A DNA stretch of 64,000 nucleotides from Candidatus Bodocaedibacter vickermanii (GCF_014896945.1 NZ_CP054719.1:915153-979152), one strand, 5' to 3'. Numbered from the stretch's first letter, positions 18,878 to 29,529 are shown. Notes: generated by a model not told the origin, from the letters alone. Numbers and translations: made by a program.

Positions 18878-21800
18878 ATGATGAGATCAATTGTTGAGTT
18901 TGGGTTACGACAAAATCGTGCAATATTATCATTGCTGGTGTTAATCTTTATTGCGGGTATCTCAACCTATATTAAAATACCTAAAGAATCATTCCCAGAC
19001 ATTAAAATTCCCATCATGATTGTTCAGCTAACACACGATAGCATCGCCCCAGAAGATGCTGAGCGATTGTTAATACGTCCGATGGAAAAACAGCTGCGCA
19101 CCCTTGAAAACTTAAAAGATTATAAGTCAACAGCCTTTGAAGGGGGCGCAAATATCACCCTAGAATTCAACGCTGGGTTTAACGCAAAAGAAGCAAAAGA
19201 TGCAGTTAGAGACAAAGTCGACATCGCCAAAGCAGATCTTCCCACCGAAACGCTTGAGCCCAATATTATTGAAATCAACACCAGCAAGTTTCCAGTTTTG
19301 ACAGTAAAACTATCGGGCGCCGTGCCACAGCGCACATTGATCGAACTGGGTAGAACCCTTAAAGATGCCATAGAGGCAAATGTGTCAGAAGTTCTAGAGG
19401 TCAACATGCTTGGCGACCGAACAGAGCAGGTTGAAATTCAAATAGACCCCGTCAAATTGGAAAACTATGCTGTTGATTTGATGCAAGTCATTCAACAGTT
19501 TTCAGCCAACAATGTCATGGTTAACTCTGGCAGCTTAGACACCGGCAAAGGACGCTTTCCTGTAAAGGTTCCAGGATTAATCAATGATGTAAAAGACTTA
19601 TTCGATTTCCCCGTCATGATGAACGGATCACAGGTTGTAACATTCAAAGATATTGCAGATGTAAAGCTTGTTTATCAAGATGCAACCTCATATGCCAGGG
19701 ACCGTGGCCAGCCTGCAATTGCGCTGGAAATTACAAAAAGAACCGGCGAAAATATCATTGAGACTATTGAAAAAGTAAAGTACGTATTAAGCCAAGCAAA
19801 AGCTAGCGATCAGTGGCCACAAGCCGTTGAGGTTGGGTTTTCTCAAGACCAAACAAAACACATTCAAGACTTTTTGTTCACCCTCCAGAACACGCTCATA
19901 TTTACTTTGATGCTTGTAATTGGGGTGATTGTTTACTCTATGGGTGTTCGTCCGTCTATTTTAGTCGGGCTATCGGTACCAGGATCATTTTTGATTGGGT
20001 TGCTGCTTCTAAATGCTATGGGATACACCATGAACATGATCGTGCTGTTCAGCTTTATTTTGGCGGCTGGAATGTTGGTGGATGGCGCCATCATTGTGGT
20101 TGAATATGCGGATCGGCGAATGATTGAAGGCGTCGATCGCGTAAATGCCTACAAAGACGCCGCACATAAAATGCTGATACCTATTCTAACCTCTGTTGGA
20201 ACCATCGCCATTGTCTTTATGCCGTTGCTATTTTGGCCTGGCCTTGTGGGTGAGTTTATGAAGTTTATGCCCATCACGCTTATCATGACGCTTGGCGGAT
20301 CAATCATTATGGCGGTGTTTTTTACGCCGATATTGGGCGCAATGACCGCAAAGGTTGATCTTGCGCATTATGAAAAAAGCAAAGACGATATTCTTGCTGC
20401 TCAAAATTGTAAGTTTGACGAAATAAAAGGCATCACGGGTAAATATGTAATGTTGCTGGAAAAGCAACTACACCACCCGTGGAGATTAATTGGGGCGGGT
20501 ATATCTTCTTTGATTATTGTCCAGGTTGTTTATAGCTTTTTAAACAATGGTGTTGTGTTTTTTCCCGATACCGATCCCGAACAAGCTCAAATTAATATCC
20601 GAGCCCGCGGAGATATGTCCGGACTTGAAAAAGATGCTCTGGTTTGGCAAGTGGAATCTCTTATTTTAGATATGAAAGAACTAAAATCCATTTACGCCCG
20701 AACTGATGCGATTAAGGGTGGAACAAAAGGCGCAATGGACAAAGGCAGCCCGCCCGACACCATTGGAACAATTTTTCTAGAATTTGATGATTGGAACAAA
20801 CGTCGCAGGGTTAATGATATTTTAAAGGAAATCAAGCAACGCTGCGCCGGTGTACCCGGAGTTATTCTGGACGTTTCTGTTCAGAAAAGCGGTCCACCAT
20901 CGGACAAGCCTATTGATATTGGTTTAACGGGAACTTCTTTGGATTCATTAATGAAAGCAGCCGATATTTTAAAAGACAAACTAGTCGCACTTGGTGGCGT
21001 ACAAGATGTTGAAGATAGTCGATTTTTACCCGGCGTACAGCTAAACATTAACGTTGACCGCGTCGAAGCTGCAAAGTATGGAGCAACCATTCAAGCTGTC
21101 GGGGGAGTCTTGCGCATGTTAACCACCGGTGTAAAAGTTGGAAGCTATCGAACAGAATCAAAACGCGACGAACTGGATGTTCTGCTGCGATTTAATCCCA
21201 ACTATAAAAACTTTGATGAGATTGCGCACCTAAGGTTGCCCACACCATTAGGTTCAGTTGCTATCAGCCAATTTGCAACTCAATCATTCTCAGACAAGGT
21301 TGGAACCATTCGTAGGCTAAACGGTTCGCGAATTATTAGCGTAAAAGCAAACGTCGCCGAGGGTCACTTGGCCAGCGACAAAGTAAACGCCATCAACGAA
21401 TGGATTGAAAAATCGAAACCTTTTTCAAAAGACGTCAGTGTCGTTTTTAGAGGAGAAGACAAAGATCAAAAAGAATCTGGTGCATTCCTAGGAAAAGCGT
21501 TTATGTGGGCGATTATGCTAATGTTGTTCGTGTTGATTCTACAATTCAACAGCTTCTTTAGCGCCTTTTTGGTATTAAGCGCTATTGTAATGTCCACAGT
21601 CGGCGTCTTTATCGGATTAATGATTCATCAAATTCCATTCAGCGTTGTTATGGGGGGCGTCAGCATCATTGCGCTGGCGGGAATTATCGTCAGCAACAAT
21701 ATTATTCTGATCGACACATTTGATGAGACCGTTAAGAAAATTACGGACGTTAAAACCGCCATTTTATATACGTGTGCTCAACGACTAAGACCTATTGTGC

Positions 21801-22045
21801 TAACACATATCACGGTCATCTTGGGGTTATTACCGATTGTCTTTTTGGTTAACATTGACTTTGTTAATATCACCATTACAATTGGCGACCCGGCGATGGA
21901 ATTTTGGCAACAGCTTGCGATCTGCATATCGTATGGTGTGGCCTTTGGATCGCTGCTAACGTCATTTGTAACACCAGCAGCACTGATGGCTAGACACAAA
22001 TTCCGTGAAAAAAGAAGGCTGACTAAACAGGCTCTCGACCGGTAA
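18878..22045 (+). CDS. RND efflux transporter (inner-membrane pump)
   Basis: 1055 residues, the AcrB/MMPL-superfamily HAE-type layout: TM1 near 15-32, a periplasmic porter/docking loop, TM2-6 (about 335-500), a second loop and TM8-12. TM4 reads GMLVDGAIIVVEYAD: the first Asp of the DD pair used for proton relay in AcrB is kept and the second is Gly, a single-Asp variant also seen in other RND families. TM10 reads GIIVSNNIILIDTFDE, without the AcrB Lys. The adaptor and a porter-like lipoprotein lie upstream. Likely a proton-driven exporter of lipophilic compounds; substrate unknown. Confidence 0.94.
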   Translation: MMRSIVEFGLRQNRAILSLLVLIFIAGISTYIKIPKESFPDIKIPIMIVQLTHDSIAPEDAERLLIRPMEKQLRTLENLKDYKSTAFEGGANITLEFNAGFNAKEAKDAVRDKVDIAKADLPTETLEPNIIEINTSKFPVLTVKLSGAVPQRTLIELGRTLKDAIEANVSEVLEVNMLGDRTEQVEIQIDPVKLENYAVDLMQVIQQFSANNVMVNSGSLDTGKGRFPVKVPGLINDVKDLFDFPVMMNGSQVVTFKDIADVKLVYQDATSYARDRGQPAIALEITKRTGENIIETIEKVKYVLSQAKASDQWPQAVEVGFSQDQTKHIQDFLFTLQNTLIFTLMLVIGVIVYSMGVRPSILVGLSVPGSFLIGLLLLNAMGYTMNMIVLFSFILAAGMLVDGAIIVVEYADRRMIEGVDRVNAYKDAAHKMLIPILTSVGTIAIVFMPLLFWPGLVGEFMKFMPITLIMTLGGSIIMAVFFTPILGAMTAKVDLAHYEKSKDDILAAQNCKFDEIKGITGKYVMLLEKQLHHPWRLIGAGISSLIIVQVVYSFLNNGVVFFPDTDPEQAQINIRARGDMSGLEKDALVWQVESLILDMKELKSIYARTDAIKGGTKGAMDKGSPPDTIGTIFLEFDDWNKRRRVNDILKEIKQRCAGVPGVILDVSVQKSGPPSDKPIDIGLTGTSLDSLMKAADILKDKLVALGGVQDVEDSRFLPGVQLNINVDRVEAAKYGATIQAVGGVLRMLTTGVKVGSYRTESKRDELDVLLRFNPNYKNFDEIAHLRLPTPLGSVAISQFATQSFSDKVGTIRRLNGSRIISVKANVAEGHLASDKVNAINEWIEKSKPFSKDVSVVFRGEDKDQKESGAFLGKAFMWAIMLMLFVLILQFNSFFSAFLVLSAIVMSTVGVFIGLMIHQIPFSVVMGGVSIIALAGIIVSNNIILIDTFDETVKKITDVKTAILYTCAQRLRPIVLTHITVILGLLPIVFLVNIDFVNITITIGDPAMEFWQQLAICISYGVAFGSLLTSFVTPAALMARHKFREKRRLTKQALDR

Positions 22046-22046
22046 C

Positions 22047-22094
22047 GTGCCAACCTGCGGTTGGCTGCGTGCCGTTGCACCCATTAGGTTTGGT
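22047..22094 (-). repeat. REP-like palindromic repeat
   Basis: Directly after the pump stop. It holds the palindromes CCAACCTGCGGTTGG and GCGTGCCGTTGCACCC followed by CATTAGGTT, matching the inverted form of the family at 2451 and 39333. Confidence 0.55.
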
Positions 22095-22720
22095 CAGGCG
22101 CGATTGTGGAGATGTGTAATAAATGAGGGACTGTTAAAAACAGTTTAGGATGAGAGATTTTTGACCTACCTTCGGCGCAGGAGGGGTAAGGGTGAAAAAT
22201 GATTTTGAGATGTTTTCGTGAAGAGTAGTGGTTTAGTTCCTTTGTTTTGTTTGAAAGCGCTGTGTTTGCAGTTTTCAAAGTTAAGTTATATAAAATCCGT
22301 GTCAGATCACATCGGATCTAACCTAATGGATTCAGCGTCACGCTGTTTAAAACCGAGTGAATCCCCAGTAACCCGCACGTGCAAAAAGAACCCCATTTCT
22401 TACACGAATGGGGAAAGGCGGACTTTAGTATACTATACAAAGTCGGTGTTTTACGAGCCCGTCGGCTCTGGGTTTTCAGACTTAACCTGTTGAGAGTTTT
22501 TCAGGTGAATTTTAGAAATGAGAAATCGAGCGTCGTAACATAGTGCAAGCTATGTAATGAGCGCAGATAAGCCATTCCGTAAACGGCATCTAAAAAAGAT
22601 CCACAACAAGATGTCTGTTCTGGGGATTCAGATTCGGCATGTGTCCTTTGAGTCTTTCAACCAAATCTCGTCAAGGATCTGGTGTCAGATCATTTGGCTG
22701 AAATACTGTTTGGACATCGA
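22095..22720. other. Long intergenic stretch with several hairpins, possible RNA
   Basis: No convincing gene. After the REP copy at 22294-22346 there is a chain of short stems: CCCCATT/AATGGGG (22390-22412), GACTTT/AAAGTC around GTATACTATAC (22421-22444), GAGCC-CGTC-GGCTC (22456-22469) and CATAGTGCAAGCTATG (22539-22554). A minus-strand terminator lies at 22725. The density of stems upstream of that terminator makes an unrecognised structured transcript possible. It does not match tmRNA, RNase P, SRP or 6S signatures I know. Confidence 0.3.
22294..22346 (+). repeat. REP-like double palindrome
   Basis: Typical member: hairpin one AATCCGTGTCAGATCACATCGGAT, a short linker CTAACCTAATGGATT, then the perfect palindrome ACAGCG/CGCTGT-type stem (CAGCG-TCA-CGCTG). 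The same two-part unit recurs at 33585, 34592, 35189, 39647, 39860, 40243 and, inverted, at 46751 and 46861. Confidence 0.8.
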
Positions 22721-22724
22721 ATGC

Positions 22725-22755
22725 AAAAAAGGCTACCCAGATTTTGGGTAGCCTC
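22725..22755 (-). terminator. Rho-independent terminator, minus strand
   Basis: Stem GGCTACCC/GGGTAGCC with 7-nt loop; the minus strand continues into TTTTTT. It should end leftward transcripts coming from the exported-protein gene at 22863-23276. Confidence 0.88.
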
Positions 22756-22862
22756 TTCGCAATTCTATCTATTAGTATCCATATTATTTGCACACTGTCA
22801 AGAAAATATTTTCGCTATTCGGCAAAACTATACTTTTTGTCTGCATCACCCTTTGTTTTGCA

Positions 22863-23276
22863 TTAGCGTGACTCTGAGATTATTAATAATATTGCAGCTC
22901 TGCCAGCCTCAATATCGAGCAACCCAAGCTGAGCCTCTTGAATATTTTCTGGTGTTGCGCCAGGGCTCGTAAGGCAAAGCTCATATAGTGCTGCAACTCT
23001 TTCAAGACCGTGAACCTGAAGAGCCTTTAATCTATCCTTATGTTCTGGTGTGGCTTCGGGGGTGCCACATAATGCGACCAATCTGTTAAAATCTGGCTCC
23101 ACAAGCGCGTGCAATTCTTGTGCTGTGCTTAGAATATCAAAAGGGGTGAGCATAGTCTGTTGTGCTGCCCCCGGAGAAGCGACCGCTTCGGTTACCAAAA
23201 AATTGTCGATTGTTGCAAAGGCTGCTGATGTTGTTAATGCTGCTGTAATTAATAATGATTTAAGCATGTGTTTCAT
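22863..23276 (-). CDS. Small exported protein of unknown function
   Basis: 137 residues. Signal peptide MKHMLKSLLITAALTTSAAFA with an AxA cleavage site; the mature protein is helical and acidic, with two CGTPEATPEH / CLTSPGATPEN segments that look like an internal repeat of about 40 residues, each containing one Cys. GGAGACACC ribosome site 5-10 nt upstream. No family recognised. It stands alone between two terminator-like or divergent regions. Could be a periplasmic or secreted lineage-specific protein. Confidence 0.68.
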   Translation of the reverse strand: MKHMLKSLLITAALTTSAAFATIDNFLVTEAVASPGAAQQTMLTPFDILSTAQELHALVEPDFNRLVALCGTPEATPEHKDRLKALQVHGLERVAALYELCLTSPGATPENIQEAQLGLLDIEAGRAAILLIISESR

Positions 23277-23451
23277 AATGGTGTCTCCTTCACTGGATAT
23301 ATAAGGGGGATTTATACAAATTCAAGGGGACTATATGAATTGGTGGTGTTACCGCTAAACTATGAAGAATCAAAGAGGGCTTCTTTCTTTCTAAAATTAA
23401 GAGAGCCTTTACCTTTATCTGCCACCATCATAAAAATAACAAAGGTGGGTC

Positions 23452-24396
23452 GTGAGTTTTTTGCGTGGATTATTGTTAATCGGAATCACGATGTTGAGCA
23501 TTCAACATGTTTCTGCGCGCATTTATCACGCAAAGCGTATCGCCATTACGATTGATGACGCTCCATCTCCGTCTACCCCTTTGTTTACTGGACAGCAACG
23601 TGCTTTATCCATCATCGACCACCTTAGAAAATCTGAGGCTCCCCCCATTGGGGTGTTTGCAATTGGGAGCCATGTTGTTGATTTTGGTGCCGAGCAATTA
23701 CGGTTGTTTGGGTTGGCGGGTCATGCCGTCTGCAACCATACATATTCTCATCGAAGTTTAAAAAATTGCTCTGCAGATTCGTATATTCAGGACATAAAAA
23801 AAGCCGAGACTTTATTAAAGGAATTTCCAGGTTACGCCCCTTTGTTTCGATACCCATATTTGGATGAGGGCTATCCGGCTCAAACTGAAAAGGTAAACTC
23901 TGCCTTAAAAGATCTGGGGTATACAAATGCGCGCATCACCATTAATAACTGCGATTATTATATGTCTTACATCATGCAGAAAGCCTTGCGCGCGGGAAAG
24001 CGGATCGATTATGAAAAACTGCGCACAGTTTATTTAAAAGTTATGTTGGAGTGTGTAGAATATTTTGATGGGTGGTTTGCTTTACAGGGGCGGCAATCCA
24101 TGAATCATGTTTTGCTGATGCATTCAAATGATCTGACTGCGCTGTATATTGGCGACCTGGTTCAAGCCTTGCGAGATCGAGGTTGGACACTCATTTCGAT
24201 TCATGATGCATACAAACCTGTACCGGATGATTTTAAAAACACCCCACCCACCATTGCCGAAACCGAGTCTGTTAACCCTGCAAGATCTAGAAACGCGCCC
24301 AAGGGAATGTCGGCCAATTATCTTGCTGAGCTGTTTCGCCAGGAAAAAGTATTTATTGATGCAAAACCGAACGAGACTTATACCGCGTCAAATTAG
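23452..24396 (+). CDS. Polysaccharide deacetylase (NodB-fold), exported
   Basis: 314 residues starting at GTG, preceded by AAAGGTGG. Signal peptide ends near SARI (residue 22). NodB homology motifs are visible: ITIDDAPSPS (motif 1, catalytic/metal Asp pair), NHTYSHRSL (motif 2, two metal-binding His), FRYPYLDEG (motif 3) and LLMHSNDL (motif 5 His). The family acts on N- or O-acetyl groups of peptidoglycan, chitin oligomers or other glycans in the periplasm or outside. The C-terminal 60 residues (after about 250) are an extra non-catalytic tail. Likely modifies cell-wall or surface glycans; substrate unknown. Confidence 0.88.
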   Translation: MSFLRGLLLIGITMLSIQHVSARIYHAKRIAITIDDAPSPSTPLFTGQQRALSIIDHLRKSEAPPIGVFAIGSHVVDFGAEQLRLFGLAGHAVCNHTYSHRSLKNCSADSYIQDIKKAETLLKEFPGYAPLFRYPYLDEGYPAQTEKVNSALKDLGYTNARITINNCDYYMSYIMQKALRAGKRIDYEKLRTVYLKVMLECVEYFDGWFALQGRQSMNHVLLMHSNDLTALYIGDLVQALRDRGWTLISIHDAYKPVPDDFKNTPPTIAETESVNPARSRNAPKGMSANYLAELFRQEKVFIDAKPNETYTASN

Positions 24397-24472
24397 CTTA
24401 ACGAAAAACAATTTTATTGACATTGCTGTCAAAATATATTACAAGCAAACCCGGAGATCGCACTCTAACAAC

Positions 24473-24578
24473 CACAGCTAGACTAATTTAATTTGGGCAC
24501 AGGAACGAGGCGAGACATGTACTAAATTGTACATTAACGACCGAGTGCCGCATACCCAGATTATAGAAGTCAGCTATA
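24473..24578 (-). mobile_element. MITE-like element, copy 3 (inverted, diverged)
   Basis: Inverted relative of the elements at 34575 and 35172. It begins CAGCTAGACTAATTTAATTT, contains the shared GAGGCGAGACATGTACTA block, and ends AAGTCAGCTATA, so both terminal inverted repeats (TATAGCT-GAC type) are recognisable. The internal REP-like hairpin is replaced by unrelated sequence. Confidence 0.7.
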
Positions 24579-24602
24579 TCTGAAATTAGCAGTCAGGGTT
24601 GG

Positions 24603-24645
24603 AAAAAAGCCCTATAAACAGGATCAACTTGTTATAGGGCTTTGT
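24603..24645. terminator. Rho-independent terminator of the rho-gatCAB unit
   Basis: Stem GCCCTATAA/TTATAGGGC; the minus strand runs into TTTTTT, just after the gatB stop at 24650. The plus strand has only a short T run. Confidence 0.9.
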
Positions 24646-24649
24646 AATT

Positions 24650-26128
24650 TTATTTTTGATCAAGCAGCTTTTTGAGCAGAGCGTTGATCATGCCAGGGTT
24701 TCCTTTGCCCTCCATGACCTTCATAACCTGTCCAACAAAGAATCCAAACAGTTTATCTTTGCCAGATCTGTATTCTGAAACATGGTCGGGATTTGCATCA
24801 ACAACAGACTGAATGATTGTTGCGATTGCTGATTCATCAACAACTTGGCGCAACCCTTTTGCATCCACTATTGATAGCGCGCTTGCGCCAGTTTCCCACA
24901 TTTCGGCAAACACAGTTTTTGCAATCTTTCCAGAAATCACATCTGTCGTGATCAAGTTTACAAGCTCTGCCAATTGCTCTGCAGACACCTTTGATTCCAA
25001 AACGGACAGACCCGATTTATTCAACAAACCAAACAGTTCAACCGTCATCCAATTCGCAAGAATCTTTGGAGACTCCGCCGTCATGGTAAGATGGTTGATC
25101 GCCGATTCATAAAAATCTGCGTTTTCTTTTTCGCCCACTAACACCGTTGCGTCGTATGGTGTAAGTTTAAAGGTTTCAATCAGCCTAGCTTTCTTTGCAT
25201 CAGGAAGCTCTGGCAATGTTTTGCGAATATCTTCGATTTGTTCTTGTGTAACGATCACTGGCAACAAGTCTGGGTCTGGGAAGTAGCGATAATCTTTTGC
25301 TTCTTCTTTTGATCGCATTGATCGAGTTTCACATTTATTGGGGTCAAACAAACGAGTTTCCTGAATAATGTCACCGCCTGATTCGTATACTTCGATTTGG
25401 CGTTGCACTTCATATTCTATGGCCTGTCCAATAAATCGAACAGAGTTCACGTTTTTAACCTCAACACGCGTACGATACCCTTCGCCAGGCTTGCGCACAG
25501 AAATGTTTACGTCAGCGCGCATGTTGCCCTGTTCCATATTTCCATCACATGTTCCCAGGTATCTTAATAACGTGCGTAGCTTTTTAATAAACGCCTGGGC
25601 CTCTTCTACACTGCGCATATCGGGATCTGTCACGATTTCTAACAAGCACACACCCGCGCGATTTAAATCGATGTAGGTTTTATCAGGATCAAGATCATGG
25701 AAACTTTTTCCAGCATCTTGTTCAAGGTGTGCGTGATGAATTCCGACCTCTTTTGCGTCACCGTTTTCAAGCTCAATAATAACTTTTCCAGAGCCCACAA
25801 TGGGATGATAAAACTGAGAAATTTGATATCCATTAGGCAGATCGGGATAGAAATAGTTTTTACGATCGAATGCCGAGAACTTATTAATAGAACAATTCAT
25901 ACCAAGCCCCGTACGAATTGCTTGGTTCACACATTCTGAGTTTAACACAGGAAGCATTCCTGGAAATCCACCGTCCACAAATGCGACTTGAGTATTGGGA
26001 TCGGCTCCAAATTCTGTTGCCGCACCTGAAAATAGCTTAGATTTGGAAACTGTTTGAGCATGAATTTCCATTCCAATTACAACTTCCCACAGACCTGTTT
26101 GACCTTTATATAAATTTTTATTTTCCAT
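24650..26128 (-). CDS. gatB: Asp/Glu-tRNA amidotransferase subunit B
   Basis: Part of GatCAB, which converts Glu-tRNA(Gln) and Asp-tRNA(Asn) to the amide forms; GatB binds and activates the mischarged tRNA. 492 residues. The cradle domain has [12 protein letters not shown] at the start, [19 protein letters not shown], and ADVNISVR; a helical/YqeY tail follows, ending in [16 protein letters not shown]. 8 nt downstream of gatA; terminator directly after. Confidence 0.98.
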   Translation of the reverse strand: MENKNLYKGQTGLWEVVIGMEIHAQTVSKSKLFSGAATEFGADPNTQVAFVDGGFPGMLPVLNSECVNQAIRTGLGMNCSINKFSAFDRKNYFYPDLPNGYQISQFYHPIVGSGKVIIELENGDAKEVGIHHAHLEQDAGKSFHDLDPDKTYIDLNRAGVCLLEIVTDPDMRSVEEAQAFIKKLRTLLRYLGTCDGNMEQGNMRADVNISVRKPGEGYRTRVEVKNVNSVRFIGQAIEYEVQRQIEVYESGGDIIQETRLFDPNKCETRSMRSKEEAKDYRYFPDPDLLPVIVTQEQIEDIRKTLPELPDAKKARLIETFKLTPYDATVLVGEKENADFYESAINHLTMTAESPKILANWMTVELFGLLNKSGLSVLESKVSAEQLAELVNLITTDVISGKIAKTVFAEMWETGASALSIVDAKGLRQVVDESAIATIIQSVVDANPDHVSEYRSGKDKLFGFFVGQVMKVMEGKGNPGMINALLKKLLDQK

Positions 26129-26136
26129 TGTATCAC

Positions 26137-27603
26137 CTATTCTTGAGACAAAAAGGGGAACTTCGCGGCATCTTCCAATACCTGCCCAACTTGAAACAAA
26201 CGCCCCTCCTCAAACGAAGGTCCGATTAATTGTAACCCTAAGGGTAACCCATCACGATCCAATCCAATCGGCACCGACATCCCGGGAAGTCCCGCAATGT
26301 TTGTGGAAACGGTCAGAATATCGTTCAGATACATGGTTAATGGATCCTTTGGTTCTTCCCCTGCTATAAACGGAGGAATCGGCGTTGTGGGCGTTAAAAT
26401 CACATCCACTTGCTTAAATGCATTTTCAAAGTCTTCGATCACTTTTGTGCGCAATCGTTGCGCCTTCATGTAATATGCATCGTATTGAGATGACGACAGC
26501 ACATAGGTTCCAATCAAGATGCGCTTTTTAACCTCGGGACCAATAAAATGCCCGCGGTTTTTTTCATAAAAGTCAGAGATAGAGTCGGCAGCCTCTGTTC
26601 GCATGCCGTATCGAACGCCGTCGTATCGCGCAAGGTTTGAAGATGCCTCTGCAGGCGCCATAATGTAATATACTGGCAATGCGTATTTAGTATACGGCAA
26701 TGAGATTTCAATGATTTCTGCGCCAGCATCTTTTAGAATTTGAGCTCCACGATTCCAAGAATCTAAAATATCTTGGTTCATTCCATCCATACGGTATTCT
26801 TTTGGAATACCAATTTTCATGCCTTTAATGCTCTTACCAAGCATGGCTTCGTAATCAGGAACAGCAACATTAACAGAGGTAGAATCTTTTGCGTCATATC
26901 CGGCCATACTGCCCAACATTATAGCAGAGTCCCGAACCGTTCTGGTGATGGGACCGGCTTGATCCAATGAGGATGCGAAGGCTACCATTCCATACCTGGA
27001 ACACCGACCATAGGTTGGCTTAATGCCCGTCAGCCCACAAAAAGAGGCAGGTTGACGAATCGATCCACCTGTATCGGACGCAGTGGCTGCCAACGCACCT
27101 TGCGCTGCAACAGCAGCGGCTGATCCACCGGAAGACCCTCCGGGAACTAAGTGCTTTCCATCTTTTTTCCAAGGACTTAAAGCGGGACCAAAGCAGCTGT
27201 ACAGATTAGCAGACCCCATGGCAAACTCATCCAAGTTAACCTTGCCCAACATAACGGCACCATCGCGCCAAAGGTTGGCCGTAACAGTGGATTCGTATTG
27301 AGGAATAAAGTTGCTTAATATTTTTGATGCGGCCGTTGTGCGCACACCTTTTGTGCAATATAAATCTTTAATAGCAATCGGTAGTCCGTCTAACGGAAGC
27401 GCGCCTGTTTTTGCGCGGCGATCATCGGAAGCTTTTGCTTGCGTTAGGGCAATATCACCCGTAACAGCAACGTAGGCGTTTAGCTCTTTAAGGGTTGGGA
27501 TTCTATCCAAAAACGCCTGAGTAAGCTCAACGGAAGTGAAGTCTTTTTTATTTAAACCGTCCCTTGCTTCAGATAGGGAGAGCGTTGTTAGTTTTTTTGA
27601 CAT
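26137..27603 (-). CDS. gatA: Asp/Glu-tRNA amidotransferase subunit A
   Basis: Amidase-signature subunit that releases ammonia from glutamine. 488 residues. The Ser-Ser-Lys triad is visible: Lys in [13 protein letters not shown] (near 77), the glycine/serine box [16 protein letters not shown], and the nucleophile Ser in [17 protein letters not shown]. The GPITRTVRD segment and the C-terminal [10 protein letters not shown] are also typical. 11 nt separate it from gatC. Confidence 0.98.
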   Translation of the reverse strand: MSKKLTTLSLSEARDGLNKKDFTSVELTQAFLDRIPTLKELNAYVAVTGDIALTQAKASDDRRAKTGALPLDGLPIAIKDLYCTKGVRTTAASKILSNFIPQYESTVTANLWRDGAVMLGKVNLDEFAMGSANLYSCFGPALSPWKKDGKHLVPGGSSGGSAAAVAAQGALAATASDTGGSIRQPASFCGLTGIKPTYGRCSRYGMVAFASSLDQAGPITRTVRDSAIMLGSMAGYDAKDSTSVNVAVPDYEAMLGKSIKGMKIGIPKEYRMDGMNQDILDSWNRGAQILKDAGAEIIEISLPYTKYALPVYYIMAPAEASSNLARYDGVRYGMRTEAADSISDFYEKNRGHFIGPEVKKRILIGTYVLSSSQYDAYYMKAQRLRTKVIEDFENAFKQVDVILTPTTPIPPFIAGEEPKDPLTMYLNDILTVSTNIAGLPGMSVPIGLDRDGLPLGLQLIGPSFEEGRLFQVGQVLEDAAKFPFLSQE

Positions 27604-27614
27604 TATTTACAAAC

Positions 27615-27911
27615 CTATTCAACAACTTTTGGAACTGAAAACATATTAAATTTGGCGTCTGTGGCATTAACAATTATCGCATCAACCTTGCCGCCGTCCG
27701 TGATGATATCTTCACGTTGAGGTGTTGCTTGTTGGTTGCGATTGTTGGCCGGCTCTGTTGTTGAGACGTCAACCTCATCAAGCATTTCAAACCAGTTTAA
27801 AACCGCAGTGATGTCGTTTGCGTATTTTTCAGATTCGTGTTCTTCGATCTTTATACGCGCCAACTGACCGATCTTTTTGACGGTTTCCTTATCAATAACA
27901 ACTTTCGACAT
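27615..27911 (-). CDS. gatC: Asp/Glu-tRNA amidotransferase subunit C
   Basis: Small subunit (98 residues) that wraps the GatA-GatB interface. It has the family start with VKKIGQLARIKIEEHE, the ILNWFEMLDEVDV-like VLNWFEMLDEVD segment and the R-E-D region (TPQREDIITDGGK). It lies between rho and gatA, 10 nt after the rho stop. Confidence 0.96.
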   Translation of the reverse strand: MSKVVIDKETVKKIGQLARIKIEEHESEKYANDITAVLNWFEMLDEVDVSTTEPANNRNQQATPQREDIITDGGKVDAIIVNATDAKFNMFSVPKVVE

Positions 27912-27921
27912 TTTTTATTCC

Positions 27922-29196
27922 CTATTGATTCATAGACGTAAAGAATTCCATATTATCCTTAGAATATTTTAATTTATCAACTAAAAATTCCATTCCTTCA
28001 ACCGTGCCCATTGGCATAAGAACGCGACGAAGTACCCACATTTTTTGAAGCGTTGAACGATCCACAAGCTCTTCTTCTTTGCGGGTTCCTGATTTTGTAA
28101 TATCAATCGCTGGGAAAATACGCTTATCGCTAACCCTGCGATCCATAACGATTTCGCTGTTGCCCGTACCTTTGAATTCTTCAAAGATGACTTCGTCCAT
28201 ACGAGAGCCTGTGTCAATCAATGCTGTTGCGATGATCGTTAACGATCCACCCTCTTCAACATTTCGAGCGGCACCAAAGAATCGCTTTGGGCGTTGAAGT
28301 GCGTTTGCATCAACACCACCCGTTAAAATCTTTCCGGACGACGGAACAACCGTGTTGTATGCGCGAGCCAACCTGGTGATTGAATCCAAAAGGATCACAA
28401 CATCTTTTTTGTGTTCTGTTAAGCGTTTTGCTTTTTCAATGACCATTTCGGCAACTTGTACGTGGCGTGAAGCGGGCTCATCAAACGTAGAGCTTACGAC
28501 TTCGCCCTTTACAGAGCGCGCCATATCGGTAACTTCTTCTGGACGTTCGTCAATCAACAAAACAATCAACACGACTTCTGGGTGATTGGTTGTAATTGCG
28601 TTTGCTATGTTTTGCAACATCACCGTCTTACCCGTACGCGGGGGTGCTACGATTAGCGCTCTTTGCCCCTTACCCAAAGGACATACAAGGTCGATGATTC
28701 GTGTTGTAAGGTCTTTTTCGGTTTTGTTTGTGTTTTTGTTAACAACGTCAACTTCAAGATTAAGGTGCTCATTTGGATACAGCGGGGTAAGGTTATCGAA
28801 GTTAATTCGATGTTTTGCATGTTCCGGAGTTTGGTGGTTGATCGTATTGATCTTTACAAGGGCAAAATAGCGTTCGCCTTCTTTGGGGGCTCGAATTTCT
28901 CCGTCAACAGTGTCTCCCGTTCGCAAAGCCATCTTTCGAATCTGGCTGGGAGATACATAAATATCGTCCGGTCCTGGAAGATAGTTTGATTGGGGTGATC
29001 TTAGGAAGCCAAACCCATCTTGTAAGATTTCAACAACGCCTTCACCAAAGATCGCAATGTCTTTTTCTGCGGTCTTTTTTAAAATGGCGAAGATCATGTC
29101 TTGTTTACGCAATGTGCTTGCATTCTCGATTTCCAACTCTTCTGCGATTCTCAACAGATCCGTTGGACTTGTTTGTTTTAATTCTTGTAAATGCAT
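27922..29196 (-). CDS. rho: Transcription termination factor Rho
   Basis: Hexameric RNA-dependent ATPase ending transcription. 424 residues. N-terminal Rho-N helix domain ([22 protein letters not shown]), the cold-shock-like RNA-binding domain with [16 protein letters not shown], Walker A region [13 protein letters not shown] (near 183), Walker [17 protein letters not shown], and the secondary RNA-binding Q/R loops near RLARAYNTV and [20 protein letters not shown]. First gene of a rho-gatC-gatA-gatB unit. In the leader, a GAGGT-CAA-ACCTC hairpin lies at about 29292-29304. Confidence 0.98.
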   Translation of the reverse strand: MHLQELKQTSPTDLLRIAEELEIENASTLRKQDMIFAILKKTAEKDIAIFGEGVVEILQDGFGFLRSPQSNYLPGPDDIYVSPSQIRKMALRTGDTVDGEIRAPKEGERYFALVKINTINHQTPEHAKHRINFDNLTPLYPNEHLNLEVDVVNKNTNKTEKDLTTRIIDLVCPLGKGQRALIVAPPRTGKTVMLQNIANAITTNHPEVVLIVLLIDERPEEVTDMARSVKGEVVSSTFDEPASRHVQVAEMVIEKAKRLTEHKKDVVILLDSITRLARAYNTVVPSSGKILTGGVDANALQRPKRFFGAARNVEEGGSLTIIATALIDTGSRMDEVIFEEFKGTGNSEIVMDRRVSDKRIFPAIDITKSGTRKEEELVDRSTLQKMWVLRRVLMPMGTVEGMEFLVDKLKYSKDNMEFFTSMNQ

Positions 29197-29529
29197 TGTC
29201 CTTAATACTTAAGTTGAATTGTTTGGTATGTTTTAAGATTTAAACTTGGTGAGCGTGAGTTAGATTTTTTTATATCTGTTCCGCTAACAGTTGAGGTTTG
29301 ACCTCGATTAATAGGTAAACTAGGACTGGCATTCTTGTCAATCAAAATTTGTTGATATTTTTTTTATAGCTTGTTGCCTAATCCGATGAACGGCAGGTCG
29401 CCCCTTAGAAAACAGTTGTTTATACCTGGTGTTGTTAGGGTGTGTGTTTACTAAAAAACTACCCGAACTAAAGTGCTCTGAGGGGTGTTAACAGAAAATG
29501 AAAGGGAGCGCGATTTTTACGTAGGGTTT

